From Glebionis coronaria (Eukaryota > Streptophyta > Magnoliopsida > Asterales > Asteraceae), in the NCBI GenBank assembly GCA_025667525.1, contig CM046882.1, positions 546,356,630-546,420,629 of the forward strand: a DNA stretch of 64,000 nt, read 5' to 3'. The notes beneath the pieces are model-generated. The model saw nothing but the letters and a program-made list of their open reading frames with translations. It did no database searches and had not been told where the DNA came from. Both the position numbers and the translations under genes were made by a program. This document shows positions 1 through 8,632 of the stretch, piece by piece (within the stretch, counting starts at the first letter, position 1; each line of letters opens with the position of its first letter).

Positions 1-491
1 TTTCCTGAAATAGGGACAACATATGTTGGAGTCGGTAAGGACTTGTAAAAGCAAGAACGCACAAGGTGTGAGGTTGTAGCTAGAAAGAATAAAGATAAAG
101 GCGTGAGAGAATTGAAGAAAAGAGTTGGCGGCATAGCTGGATTCTTGATCACCACTATTCATGCGTAAGAAGTCTGCAACTTGCATCACAATGGACCGTT
201 GGCTTGCCATTGTAATTACTAATTACATATCTTAAATCACTTTTATCATGGATTTAAATTTGTTAGTCAAATGAGCATTGCTATACAAAAAAGCAGCGTA
301 GATATTTCCGTTGATCATGGTTTGTCAAAACTAAACTATGGAACAACTGAACAAGTAATGCTTATCATTGTGCGTGGTAAAATTACACCTCATGAGGCAT
401 TCAGCTCGTATGATACATTCGACGCGGTTCGTCAATCTCCTTTTTCAACTTTTTTGGTTTTACCCATTTGGCTTTTTAGAGAGAGACCGCT
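1..491. other. no gene recognised
   Basis: This stretch has no coding region that I can support. A 74-codon open frame at 271-495 on the plus strand resembles nothing I recognise. It may be degraded flank of the reductase pseudogene that follows. Confidence 0.4.
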
Positions 492-804
492 TTAATCCAT
501 TGCTTTTACCCATTTGGCGTCTTCAGTCTCCAAAGTGCTAGTCCCAACATGAGGCAACAAAACCGCATTTTCAAGACCAAAGAGCTCCTTAGGCACCTCA
601 GGTTCATTCACGAACACATCAAGACCCGCACCAGCTATCCGCCCTTCAACAAGAGCAGACACCTATTCAGGTTCATCTACAAGCAAACACCCCTACCAAT
701 GTTGATAAGAATCCCCTTGGGACCTAATGCATCGATCACTTCACGATTAATTATGTGTCGGGTTTCTTCTGTTAGAGGGAATACCACAAGAAGAATTTCA
801 CACA
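492..804 (-). pseudogene. hydroxyphenylpyruvate/hydroxypyruvate reductase fragment (D-isomer 2-hydroxyacid dehydrogenase), broken
   Basis: Read on the minus strand, this DNA encodes the C-terminal half of a plant D-isomer-specific 2-hydroxyacid dehydrogenase (HPPR/HPR3 type). These enzymes reduce hydroxypyruvate, glyoxylate or hydroxyphenylpyruvate with NAD(P)H. Visible stretches are [18 protein letters not shown], the [11 protein letters not shown] region of the cofactor domain, then [15 protein letters not shown], then [20 protein letters not shown], which includes the conserved PH segment with the catalytic histidine. The two halves lie in different frames. Near 683-700 a frameshift follows GRG, and the VDEPE that follows is broken by an in-frame stop. 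After TLET the match is lost and the frame stops near 492. The N-terminal half of the enzyme is not visible. It is a degraded fragment; hydroxypyruvate and hydroxyphenylpyruvate reductases cannot be told apart from this part. Confidence 0.82.
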
Positions 805-1396
805 ATGGCCATTCAGATAATATTTCTTTCCTCCAAATATTATTTGCTAAAAATCAAAGGCACGCTCAGGAGAAACATGCCTGTTGCAACGTCTATATCA
901 TTAAAGTAGGGTTAAAATGAACTAGGACACTATAAGTCGAAACATTCGAGCTGGCAATCACTAGAAATAATCGTGTAAACTTAAACCACCAGCAAAAGAC
1001 GAGGCATGAATGCATTGTAAGCAAGTTTTCTCCCCCACGTGTTCTTGCATTTAGGTGACCGTGGTGAAGCCAAACAATTGTTACAAGATTTAGTAATGTG
1101 AGTAACTGTAACAGAAGTATTGAGATACTCCCTCACTTGTGTAATAGTCTTCCCATTCTCCACACTTCACACATGCACCCAAAAAGTTTTCCCAAAAATC
1201 AGGATTCTCACATATTAAGCACTGCTATACGATCTGATTTTCAGTTAGCTGTCATATGATCATTGCATAGAACTTTTATTTAAACAAACCATAAAACAAA
1301 ATAAACTGATCGACAGAAAGCAGTCCGCCAGTTTGAGCTTCCGACCACTGGTCTGACAAAAAAATTAGGCTCTAGCAATAAAAAAAAGGTTGAGAA
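805..1396. other. no gene recognised
   Basis: Ordinary mixed-composition intergenic DNA. Small open frames (for example minus strand 981-1163) show no recognisable domain. The last part flanks the 3' end of the U6 gene. Confidence 0.4.
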
Positions 1397-1447
1397 AAAA
1401 ATTTGGACCATTTCTCGATTTGTGCGTGTCATCCTTGCGCAGGGGCC

Positions 1448-1479
<32 letters not shown>

Positions 1480-1499
1480 TCAGATGTCCCCGAAGGGAC
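1397..1499 (-). ncRNA. U6: U6 spliceosomal snRNA gene
   Basis: The minus strand carries a full-length plant U6 snRNA of about 103 nt. It begins GTCCCTTCGGGGACATC and ends in the GGTCCAAAT 3' tail followed by a T run. The ACAGAGA box that pairs with the 5' splice site, the AGC catalytic triad (in AGATTAGCATGG) and the internal stem-loop region (CCCCTGCGCAAGGATGACAC) are intact. The only difference I see from the plant consensus is ACATCTGAT in place of ACATCCGAT. The T run at 1395-1400 serves as the RNA polymerase III terminator. With the matching promoter just upstream, this is likely a working gene. U6 forms part of the catalytic core of the spliceosome in the nucleus. Confidence 0.96.
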
Positions 1500-1522
1500 A
1501 GATACTATGCAACTTTCAGGGG

Positions 1523-1565
1523 TATATAAAGTGTCTATATGTTTATATTCTGGTCGATGTGGGAT
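1523..1565 (-). promoter_or_regulatory. U6 promoter: USE plus TATA with Pol III spacing
   Basis: On the minus strand the upstream sequence element ATCCCACATCG lies at 1555-1565 and a TATA box, TTTATATA, at 1523-1530. The TATA box is about 24 bp upstream of the first U6 base (1499). The USE-to-TATA gap is 24 bp, the short spacing known to specify RNA polymerase III in plant snRNA genes. Confidence 0.93.
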
Positions 1566-3287
1566 AAAATCGACTACAGCATCTTATTACATTATCAACT
1601 TATTCACTACTTTTGGACTTGTTTCACTCTTCTTTATATTTGCAATCCAATGAATCTTATATCGAGCTCATTCAACTTGAAGTTATATTGAGTTCCGGTC
1701 CAAGCTACCCAACCTTGCTATATATATTGTGCAAAAACATATAGTATTATCGTGAAATTATATTCTTGATAAACCTGTATCAACTGGTTCAAACTTATAT
1801 ATGGTAGAAGTTTTGTTCCAACTTTTAGGACATTTGAAATGGGTTCTCATCACATAGTATTATCGTGAAAATATATTCTTGATAAATCGTCTTTAAGTCA
1901 AGCTAAAGCCCAGTTCGGATCAATTGCAATACTCTGCTGAACTCCAACGCTTTAACAACTTAAGAAGTGCAAACATCTTCGTCTCATCGTTCTTACAAGC
2001 TGCAAGATTTGAACCAGCTCATAACACTGCAGAAACATTACTTAAAAGCAATGTGATTGTTCAGATGTTTTATTTTCATTTGAGTTTAAAAAGATTGAAA
2101 ACCCGTGAGGTGTTATACTTTATTGACCGATATATAATACATAGAAACTCTAATGACCTAACCCACAACGAGGCTCAGCCAAACATAATACTGCCTAATA
2201 TTGAGGTGTACACGAATGACCCATAATCAGTCATGATAGATGACTGATTCAAACGAGGAGATAAAGATATCACTTCATAACCGTAAGGAGCTAGGATTCA
2301 GTTAGAATCAGTAAGCATCAGTAAGCTATTACATTTATTGAATTCTTTCGAGACATGGTGTAAACTGTAAAATGAACCGCTTAGCCCAAAGATATCACTT
2401 TACAAAGTCCAGGCTTAAGATCTTTCTTTGTGGTGATATGATCTCAATGTCTAAAGGTCTATAAGATCAACAGATTTGTCACTGCGTATTCAGGTGGTAT
2501 GCATATGTTCCTTGGCCTACGACTCTACAAGTATGGTCAGAGTTTCTCATTTGGATTACATTCTCTTTCAGCTGTTAGTTTTGTAACCCGTTCCACATAT
2601 CAACAATATTTATAGAAAGGGGGCAGAGGTCGGCTTTTATGCTTACTTTACAGCTTTGGTATCCGTTGTGAACTGGTGATACATGTATTTTAGCAATCAA
2701 ATTAGCATCTTTTTTTCCAAATTGTTTGTTAGTGCAATAACTAGTTATAACTTATTAGCGTTCATCTAATACTTTCCACTTTCGAAGGAGCTCACTGTGA
2801 CCTGATCTTTTTTATTTTTTTTAAGAAATATTGAAGTACAAAACTTTGCGGATATACATGAGACATCTTTGCTAATAATCAAATATATGCACCAGTGCAC
2901 ACTATTTACATAAACTCGTTTGTCCTTAAGTGCAGGGTTTTCTAGAGTGACCAAAACACATTCAGGATTTCAGGAACTAGCAAGCAAGGTTAGCAGGCGA
3001 GTGTGTCATGGGACCAACGACCGAACCATGTCTATACAGGATTGCTCATATGCCCCACAGATAACCGAGGATTATATGTCTGAGCAAGCTATAAGAATAA
3101 GATAACTCATTTGATCACATGGATTCAATATCTATTATATGGTTTCCCATAGTCTTCATGCCTTTAACAGACTGAAAAAGTCACCTGTTGCTTTTAAAGC
3201 AGACTGAAGGAATGTTAACAGCTTATAATTGACTGAACACTAAACAAGCAAAAATCTATAACCATATCAGATTGCAGAAAACAAACT
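1566..3287. other. intergenic region, no gene recognised
   Basis: I find no supportable gene between the U6 promoter and the U2 3' box. The longest open frame is 100 codons at 1924-2226 (plus) and has no recognisable motif. The phrase tagtattatcgtgaaa recurs at about 1742 and 1856, a short direct repeat. Confidence 0.4.
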
Positions 3288-3294
3288 TTGAACT
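3288..3294 (-). terminator. U2 3' box (snRNA 3'-end signal)
   Basis: The minus-strand heptamer AGTTCAA fits the plant snRNA 3'-box consensus AGTNNAA. It lies about 10 bp beyond the end of the U2 coding region, as expected for a Pol II snRNA gene. Confidence 0.75.
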
Positions 3295-3303
3295 GGGAAT
3301 TGG

Positions 3304-3505
3304 AGGGGTGCGCCAAGCCTAGGCAGTAGTGCAACGCCACGCCAAGGCCACACGTGAAGAACCCCAGCAGCAAGCTACTGTGATGGGTTCTTCCCCCATA
3401 AAAAATATGATTAATATCAAGTAAGCCGATGGCTCACGTATCAGATATTAAACTGATAAGAACAGATACTACACTTGATCTTAGCCAAAAGGCCGAGAAA
3501 AGTAT
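3304..3505 (-). ncRNA. U2: U2 spliceosomal snRNA gene (variant)
   Basis: The minus strand encodes a full-length U2 snRNA of about 202 nt, starting ATACTTTTCTCGGCC. The branch-point recognition region GTGTAGTATCTGTTC is intact, as is the following TCAGTTTAATATCTGA. Stem II differs from the usual plant sequence but still pairs (GTGAGCC facing GGCTTAC). The 3' domain, with GCACTACTGCC and GGCGCACCCC, is recognisable to the end. Oddities: the fifth base is T where plants usually have C (ATACC), and the Sm-binding U run is followed by AUGG rather than GAGG. U2 pairs with the intron branch site during splicing. Promoter and 3' box are both in place, so it is probably expressed, but the Sm-site change leaves room for a decaying copy. 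Confidence 0.92.
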
Positions 3506-3530
3506 AATTTTTCATATCCTAGGCCTTTGA

Positions 3531-3582
3531 ATTTATACACAACCCCTCCTTGTTTGTTTATCTCACCCACGCGATGTGGGAC
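3531..3582 (-). promoter_or_regulatory. U2 promoter: USE plus TATA with Pol II spacing
   Basis: The minus strand has USE GTCCCACATCG at 3572-3582 and TATA box GTATAAAT at 3531-3538, 26 bp before the RNA start. The USE-to-TATA gap is 33 bp, about one helical turn longer than in the U6 gene. This is the long spacing known to specify RNA polymerase II in plant snRNA genes. Confidence 0.93.
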
Positions 3583-3685
3583 TGATACAAGGGCATTTTA
3601 CAAAATTAACTTGCTTGCACTTTCTGCATTTCTTTGGACAGGCTTGTTTGCTTTTTTAAATGCTACTATCTTAGCCTCTTAATTA

Positions 3686-3775
3686 GCCTCTTAGTGGGAA
3701 GAGAGGGGTTTTTGTGGGAGTGTGGAACAAAAGGTTCAAAATGATTCGGGCCTACAACTTTTCCCAATAAGAGGC
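3686..3775. repeat. short inverted repeat (possible small MITE)
   Basis: The 15-bp arm GCCTCTTAGTGGGAA (3686-3700) is matched at 14 of 15 positions by the reverse complement at 3761-3775, enclosing about 60 bp. A direct repeat of the arm start (agcctctta) lies just to the left. It could be a small foldback element, but no target duplication is clear. Confidence 0.5.
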
Positions 3776-3977
3776 ACAAAAAGAAAAAAAAAACACCCCC
3801 TAAGTAGTTTTATGCTAGTAAATTGATTTGTGTTATGCGTTAACCATAGTCATTAGAGAAACTCTGAGATGTATCTTTTGGAAGCAAAATCGATGATAAA
3901 ATGAAGTTAATAAGTGACAAAAATGACTAATGTGGGACGAGGAGATTTGGCAGGCTATGCGACAGAAAGGGATTGCA

Positions 3978-4281
3978 TAGAAATAAGGGAAAATTATCAA
4001 AAGAGTCCAAAACCTTTTTTTCAATTCCCACAAGAGCCTTTAACTCTTCTCTTTCTGAAAAAGGACTTATATTTTAGAGCAACAGGGCAACTGGGTGCAG
4101 AATGCGCCACCATATTTTTTTGGGGCAATCTGTCAGAATTGCCCTACTTTTTTGGGGCAATGTGTCAGAATTGCCCTACCTCTTTTGTTTTCTTGGCCAA
4201 TATGGGAAAAACATGTTTTTTAGACTAAACGACATGTTGCTCTAAATTGAAGGACTCTTTTAATCATTTTCCCTAGAAACA
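3978..4281. mobile_element. 288-bp MITE with TIRs, 8-bp target duplication and an empty site
   Basis: The element at 3986-4273 has terminal inverted repeats (left AGGGAAAATTATCAAAAGAG, right end reverse-complementing to GGGAAAATGATTAAAAGAG). It is flanked by TAGAAATA (3978-3985) and TAGAAACA (4274-4281), an 8-bp target duplication with one mismatch, which suggests a hAT-like origin. The same flank occurs uninterrupted at 12634-12690 with a single TAGAAACA, acting as an empty site. Inside, a unit of about 33 bp containing ggggcaat...attgcccta is repeated in tandem at 4116-4181. There is no coding capacity, so it is non-autonomous. Confidence 0.8.
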
Positions 4282-4390
4282 ATCTATCATAGAATCATCA
4301 AGGTATATAAATCAACATTACAAGTAGGTGGTGATGTAAGATGGTGAAAGTAATGTGAAGTGCATTTTGTGGTTGGTACGGAAGAAGAAA

Positions 4391-4426
4391 TATATGTATC
4401 TATATCTATATCTATATCTATATCTT
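4391..4426. repeat. TATCTA microsatellite
   Basis: About six tandem copies of the hexamer tatcta. It accounts for the D-I-D-I and S-I-S-I open frames on both strands, which should not be read as genes. Confidence 0.85.
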
Positions 4427-4692
4427 TATTATATAAAAATAAAGAGGTTAACTCCAATCTTAATTCCGAACCTAAAATTTCCAAACCTAACTCCAAACCA
4501 AAAATTAAGATAAGAAGGTTAAATTTAAACCATTTGATTATATTTTGTTAAATTGATTTCATCCATCCATCTCTTTCTATAACAAACTATTATAACAAAC
4601 TATTAAAAAAACTTTTATTTTTAAATTGAAATATCTTTTGTATTATTTTTTTTTTTATAATTTGATTTCACCATATGTTCTAAAATTTTGTG
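4427..4692. other. AT-rich intergenic DNA
   Basis: Low-complexity AT-rich sequence between the TATCTA microsatellite and the next transposon. No gene or RNA feature is visible. Confidence 0.4.
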
Positions 4693-5491
4693 CTCTTTAA
4701 TAGGGTTGAGCTTCGGGCCGAAACCGACCCGTCCCGACCCGAGTCAAACCGAAACCGAAGCAAAGCAAAAAGCAGGACCGACACCGAAACAACTCGGTTC
4801 GGTTCGGTTTTAGTCAGGTTTAGTCGGGTTGTGAATCGGTTTCATACCGAAAACCGAAATAAGCCCAACATATTTAGATATGTTTGATGTTTATATGTCC
4901 TATTGAATACAACAAATTGCAAACCCACACACCCCTTTAAAATACCCAGAAAATTGCAAACCCACACACCCCTTAAAAAATTTCATTGAAGATCTCGATT
5001 CTCCTTGATTCAGAATATGTCACATCTTGATCTGTCACATCTTGATCTGTCACATCTCGATCTGTTACATCTCGATCTCCTTGATTCAGATGGAGATGTC
5101 ACAACATATCTCTATAAAAAAAATATCAATTGAAGATGACTGATGAGAAAGAAAGAGACGACTGGGGTGTTTTTTTATTTTTGATAGAGAGAGACACTGA
5201 TGAGAAAGAGAAACATGCTTAGGCATATACTATCTTTTGTTACTATTAGAGAGATGAGAAAGAGATGACCCATTGGGGTTAGGAGAAGTAGAGAACATAA
5301 TAACATATCTTCGGGCTTTATCGGGCCAATTCGGGTTAAGTCGGTTTTCATACCGAACCGACCCGAAATCGAAAAAGTCACAATTTCTAAACCGAACCGA
5401 ATTACTCGGTTTCGGGCTCGGTGCGGTCGGTTCGACCGGTTCGGTCGGTTTCACTCGGTTTCGGTCGGGCCTGCTCAACCCTACTCTTTAA
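4693..5491. mobile_element. hAT-like non-autonomous transposon, 783 bp, exact 8-bp target duplication
   Basis: The element at 4701-5483 begins TAGGGTTGAGC and ends with its reverse complement. It is bounded by perfect 8-bp direct repeats CTCTTTAA at 4693-4700 and 5484-5491, the target size of hAT transposons. Both ends are packed with GAACCGA/CGGTT-type subterminal repeats on opposite strands (4725-4860 and 5340-5470), which explains the charged open frames seen there. The middle contains a duplicated stretch (gcaaacccacacacccctt, twice near 4917-4975) and an array of about 18-bp units based on gatctgtcacatct (5020-5085). No transposase is encoded. Confidence 0.88.
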
Positions 5492-5595
5492 TTCAATTTT
5501 TTTACATTTTTCATTTTTAGTGAATTTATTTAAGTTAATTTAATTATTTTACAACTTTTAACTTTAATTTGAATCTCGATAAAGTTGTAATATAG

Positions 5596-5637
5596 TCCTC
5601 GGGTATCCGCCGCTGCATTGTGCGAGTACGGTGCTAG
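5596..5637 (+). mobile_element. possible Helitron 3' end
   Basis: GC-rich imperfect hairpin sequence (ccgccgctgcattgtgcgag) precedes a CTAG at 5634-5637 followed by T, as at Helitron 3' termini. The hairpin is weak and no 5' end was found. Confidence 0.35.
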
Positions 5638-5714
5638 TTTATATAATAATATTATTATTATTATTAAGATTTTTATGCTTTGAGAACAGTATCTAAATAT
5701 ATATTAAGATTTTT

Positions 5715-6951
5715 TATTCTTTGAGAACATGTTCTCCTTTGTATTTTTTGGAGACCGAAGTTCAGTTTGATCGTGCATTACACGCCTCTTTGGAGAGGGT
5801 TGTTACCTCCTCAAGGCTGGGTTTTGGTGATTGGCAGTGGCATCTTGCCACTCTCTCAATTAAGTTGGGTGGTCTTGGTATCCTTTCAGCTAGAGACATC
5901 ATCCATTATGCTTTGCTCGCCTCGCGTTCGCAAACAATAGACCTACAGGATAAGATATTGATGAAGACTGGTATTGACTCTCATGGTTCTTCTTTTCAAC
6001 ATTCTATTGATGTGTTCACTACTACTTGTAATGTTGACGTGCTCTCTCTCACCACTTGCACTGTTGCCCCCCCCCCCCCCCCCCCAAATGATGAAAGCCT
6101 TGGCAAAGTGTTATTTTTGTGTCGTTGAGAAAGACCTTGTTCCTAAGTATTCCCTAAATCCCCGACACATTGCTATTCTCAGTTACATTCGTGGTCCACA
6201 CACACATGATTTTCTTTTTACCATCCCTATTGATGGCTTGGGGCAAAGGATGAACCACCGTTAATTTCGCTTAGTGTTATACTATAGACTTGCAGTACCA
6301 ATGTTCTTTGAAGGTAGCTTATGCCCGAGTTGCAATATGCATCAGATGGACTAATGAGGGGGGGGGGGGTCATGCGGTCCACTGTTCTAGTGAAGTGAGT
6401 GTGAAGTTTAGACATAATCTGGTACGTGATATTCTTGTTGATATATGTTCCAAGGTTGGTATCATGGTGCGTAAGGAGGCTCCAATGGGTTTCCCTTCAG
6501 ATGATGGGAAGGATATACGCCTTGCATATTTAATTGGTTCCAAGGTAAAGACGCGTGTTTATATGTGCCTGGCATCTTTCCCTCTGCTGGTATAGGGCGA
6601 CTTCTTTGGCTCCCGGGGCAGCCTTGCACAATGCCGTGGAGAAGAAAAAGAAGTATGCGTCGATATGTGAGGACAACATATACAAGTTCATACTATTTGC
6701 TTTTTCTACGTTCGAGGAATTCGATATAGAGGCTTTGAACACACTTTCTCGCATTAAATCTATTTCCATTATCCACTCAAATAATGATAGGAGTAGTGCT
6801 TTTATCTTTCATAGACTGAGTTTTTATATTCAGAAGAGAGTGAAAGCACAATTGGTGTCTAGACTCTCATCTAACTTCATGTAAAGATTTATGATTATAT
6901 AATAGTTTTGTTTAGTTATTAAAAAAAATAATAATAATAATAATAATAATA
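5715..6951 (+). mobile_element. LINE copy A, 5'-truncated, broken, (AAT)n tail
   Basis: This is the 3' part of a non-LTR retrotransposon, parallel to copy C. The reading starts near FDRALHASLERVV and continues GFGDWQWHLATL and GGLGILSARDI, the region after the reverse transcriptase. It runs on to a Cys-His finger (CPSCNMH at about 6330), KFRHNLVRDILVDIC and KEAPMGF at 6405-6495. A second frame at 6590-6884 gives SLAPGAALHNAVEKKKKYA and ends AQLVSRLSSNFM followed by a stop. The coding frame is broken several times. Two homopolymers, 19 C at 6067-6085 and 12 G at 6358-6369, fall at or near the breaks. After the stop at 6884 comes a short 3' UTR and an AAT-repeat tail to about 6950, typical of LINE 3' ends. 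It was truncated at its 5' end on insertion or afterwards. Confidence 0.82.
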
Positions 6952-7051
6952 GGATTACCTTTGCTATAACTAAAGGAGTGGGAGCTCTGATTGTATCTCG
7001 ACTTCCCACTAACTTTTTGTAAATCCTATTATTCTAATAAAATCATGTTTC

Positions 7052-7093
<42 letters not shown>
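6952..7093 (+). mobile_element. LINE copy B, extreme 5' truncation, (AAT)n tail
   Basis: Only the last codons of the LINE protein remain (TKGVGALIVSRLPTNFL followed by a stop near 7021). A short 3' UTR and about fifteen AAT repeats (7050-7093) follow. It abuts the tail of copy A on the left and copy C on the right, so three copies of the same family sit head to tail. Confidence 0.78.
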
Positions 7094-7095
<2 letters not shown>

Positions 7096-8208
7096 AAAGG
7101 AGTGGGTGCTTCTTATTTACATGACTTTCAGTTTGGTGTAGGTGTGCTTGGTGGGTGTGAGGTTGTTCTTCATTCTGTTTGTAGGTTTGTGGAAGCTAGG
7201 GGGAATGAGGTTGGGCTTTCTATGCTTTTGGTGGACTTTAAGAATGCTTTTAACCTGGTTGATAGGGGTTCCATTCTTAAGGAGACTCAGTTGAGGTGTC
7301 CGGCTATCTCTCCCTGGGTGGAGTTTTGTTATTCTTGGCCCGCGCGACTTTATTATGGAGATTCGGTTATCTGGTCTTCTCAGGGGGTTCAACAGGGGGA
7401 TCCTTTAGGTCCTTTGTTATTTTTCCTGGCTTTGCATCTGCTTATTCATACTATTCATCATGCATGTGAGCTCTCCCTTCAAGCGTGGTACCTTGATGAT
7501 GGTTCTATTATTGGTGATACTCTTATGGTTGTCGAGGCTTTAGGTATCATTCGTGCTGATGGGCCAGCTCGTAGGTTGCATTTGAATGTTGATAAGACTG
7601 AGCTTTTTTGGCCGGTGGAGGATCCTCGCATTCTGGATGTTGGTCTTTTTCCTGCTTCGTTATCTCGCCCGGTTCGTGGTGTTAGGCTTCTTGGGGGCTC
7701 TATTAGCGGATATTATGATTTTTCTTGTGATTTTGTTGCACGGAGAGTTTCCAAATCCATTTCTCTGTTGGATGCTATTCGTAGGCTTAATGACTCGCAG
7801 TGTGAGCTTCTTCTTCTTCGCAATTATGTTGGGGTTGCGAAGTTGGTTTTTGCTTTGAGGACTTGTCCTCTTGGATTTCTTGGTGGCGTTAAGGTTGAGT
7901 TTGATCAAGCTTTGCGCACTTCTTTGGAGGGGATTGTTACTGGTTCAGGTCCCGGGTTTGGAGATTGGCAGTGGAGGCTTGCCACTCTGCCAATTAGACT
8001 TTGTGGTCTTGGGGTCTCATGTGCTGAGGATGTCAGGTATTTTGCTTTCATCGCCTCACGTTTTCAGTCTAGTTCTTTGCAGGATCGCATTTTGGCTAGG
8101 TCTGGGATTGGTTCGCCGGTTTCTATCTTTCTGTCTGCCCTGGATGCTTTCTCGACTTTTTATGGTGTTGATTCTCTCTCTGTTACCTCTAGTTCTCCTT
8201 CCCCCTAG
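7094..8208 (+). pseudogene. LINE reverse transcriptase, 5'-truncated
   Basis: An open frame of about 370 codons (not counting the asparagine run translated from the AAT tail of copy B) encodes a non-LTR reverse transcriptase. Visible motifs in order are YLHDFQFGVGVLGG, LLVDFKNAFNLVDR (motif A, with aspartates), SQGVQQGDPLGPLLFFLAL (motif B) and AWYLDDGSIIGD (motif C, the catalytic YLDD). Next come LHLNVDKTELFWP (motif D region), GVRLLGGSI (motif E), FGDWQWRLATLPIRLCGLGV and ASRFQSSSLQDRI. It lacks the N-terminal nucleic-acid-binding part. The enzyme copies the element RNA at the nicked target site. The stop at 8206-8208 is premature, because the same protein resumes in another frame from 8370. 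It is a dead copy. Confidence 0.88.
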
Positions 8209-8369
8209 TTTATGAAGTCTTTGGCAATGATATATTTTGGTATCATTGATGGAATTCTTTCGTCGCGATATAGTTTGAGTAGTCGCCAGGAAGCTTCTTA
8301 GTTGTGTGCGTGCTCCTCATGCACAAGATTATCTCTTTACTATTCCTATTTATGGGCTAGGGCAGCGAG

Positions 8370-8632
8370 ATGAACCCACGTCAGTTTAGAGTTGTCATGT
8401 GTTATCGTTGGGCGGTTCCTTTGTTTCCTGATGGATCATCTTGTCCGAGTTGTCACATGCATCGGATGGAGCAGTGGGGTGACCATGCTGTTCACTGCTC
8501 TAGTGAAGTAGGTGTGAAGTTTCGGCATAATTTGGTGCGAGATATGTTGGTTTATATATGTTCTAGATTTGGTGTTTCTGTGTAGAAAGAGGCTCCTATG
8601 GGATTTCTTCCAACTGATGGACGAGAGCTTTA
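8370..8632 (+). pseudogene. LINE C-terminal CCHC finger and restriction-like endonuclease remnant
   Basis: In a frame different from the reverse transcriptase, this segment encodes CYRWAVPLFPDG, then a Cys-His cluster (CPSCHMHRMEQWGDHAVHC, spacing C-X2-C-X10-H-X3-C) and KFRHNLVRDMLVYICSRFG. After a stop near 8583 it continues KEAPMGFLPTDGREL. A CCHC finger followed by such a segment after the RT is the layout of LINEs that use a restriction-like endonuclease (R2/R4/NeSL/CRE type), rather than an N-terminal apurinic endonuclease as in L1. The catalytic PD region would lie just beyond 8632 and is missing here. Copy A keeps the same region. Confidence 0.65.

Larger units (their letters stand above)
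7094..8632 (+). mobile_element. LINE copy C with reverse transcriptase, 3' end lost
   Basis: The best-preserved of the three LINE fragments. It starts inside the reverse transcriptase and runs through the C-terminal region. It stops abruptly at about 8632 in the middle of the endonuclease-like domain, where sequence of copia element C1 begins on the other strand. There is no 3' tail, so the end was lost in the event that joined the two elements. The shared bases at the joint (gagctt) suggest end joining at microhomology. Confidence 0.82.

Noticed and set aside
4287..4551. Two opposing small ORFs with SISISI and DIDIDI runs
   Set aside because: They are explained by the TATCTA microsatellite.
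4690..5491. Arg/Pro/Asn-rich ORFs on both strands
   Set aside because: They translate the GAACCGA-type subterminal repeats of the hAT-like element; no transposase motif is present.
7117..7908. Minus-strand ORFs opposite the LINE reverse transcriptase
   Set aside because: Shadows of the plus-strand RT frame, with no recognisable domain of their own.
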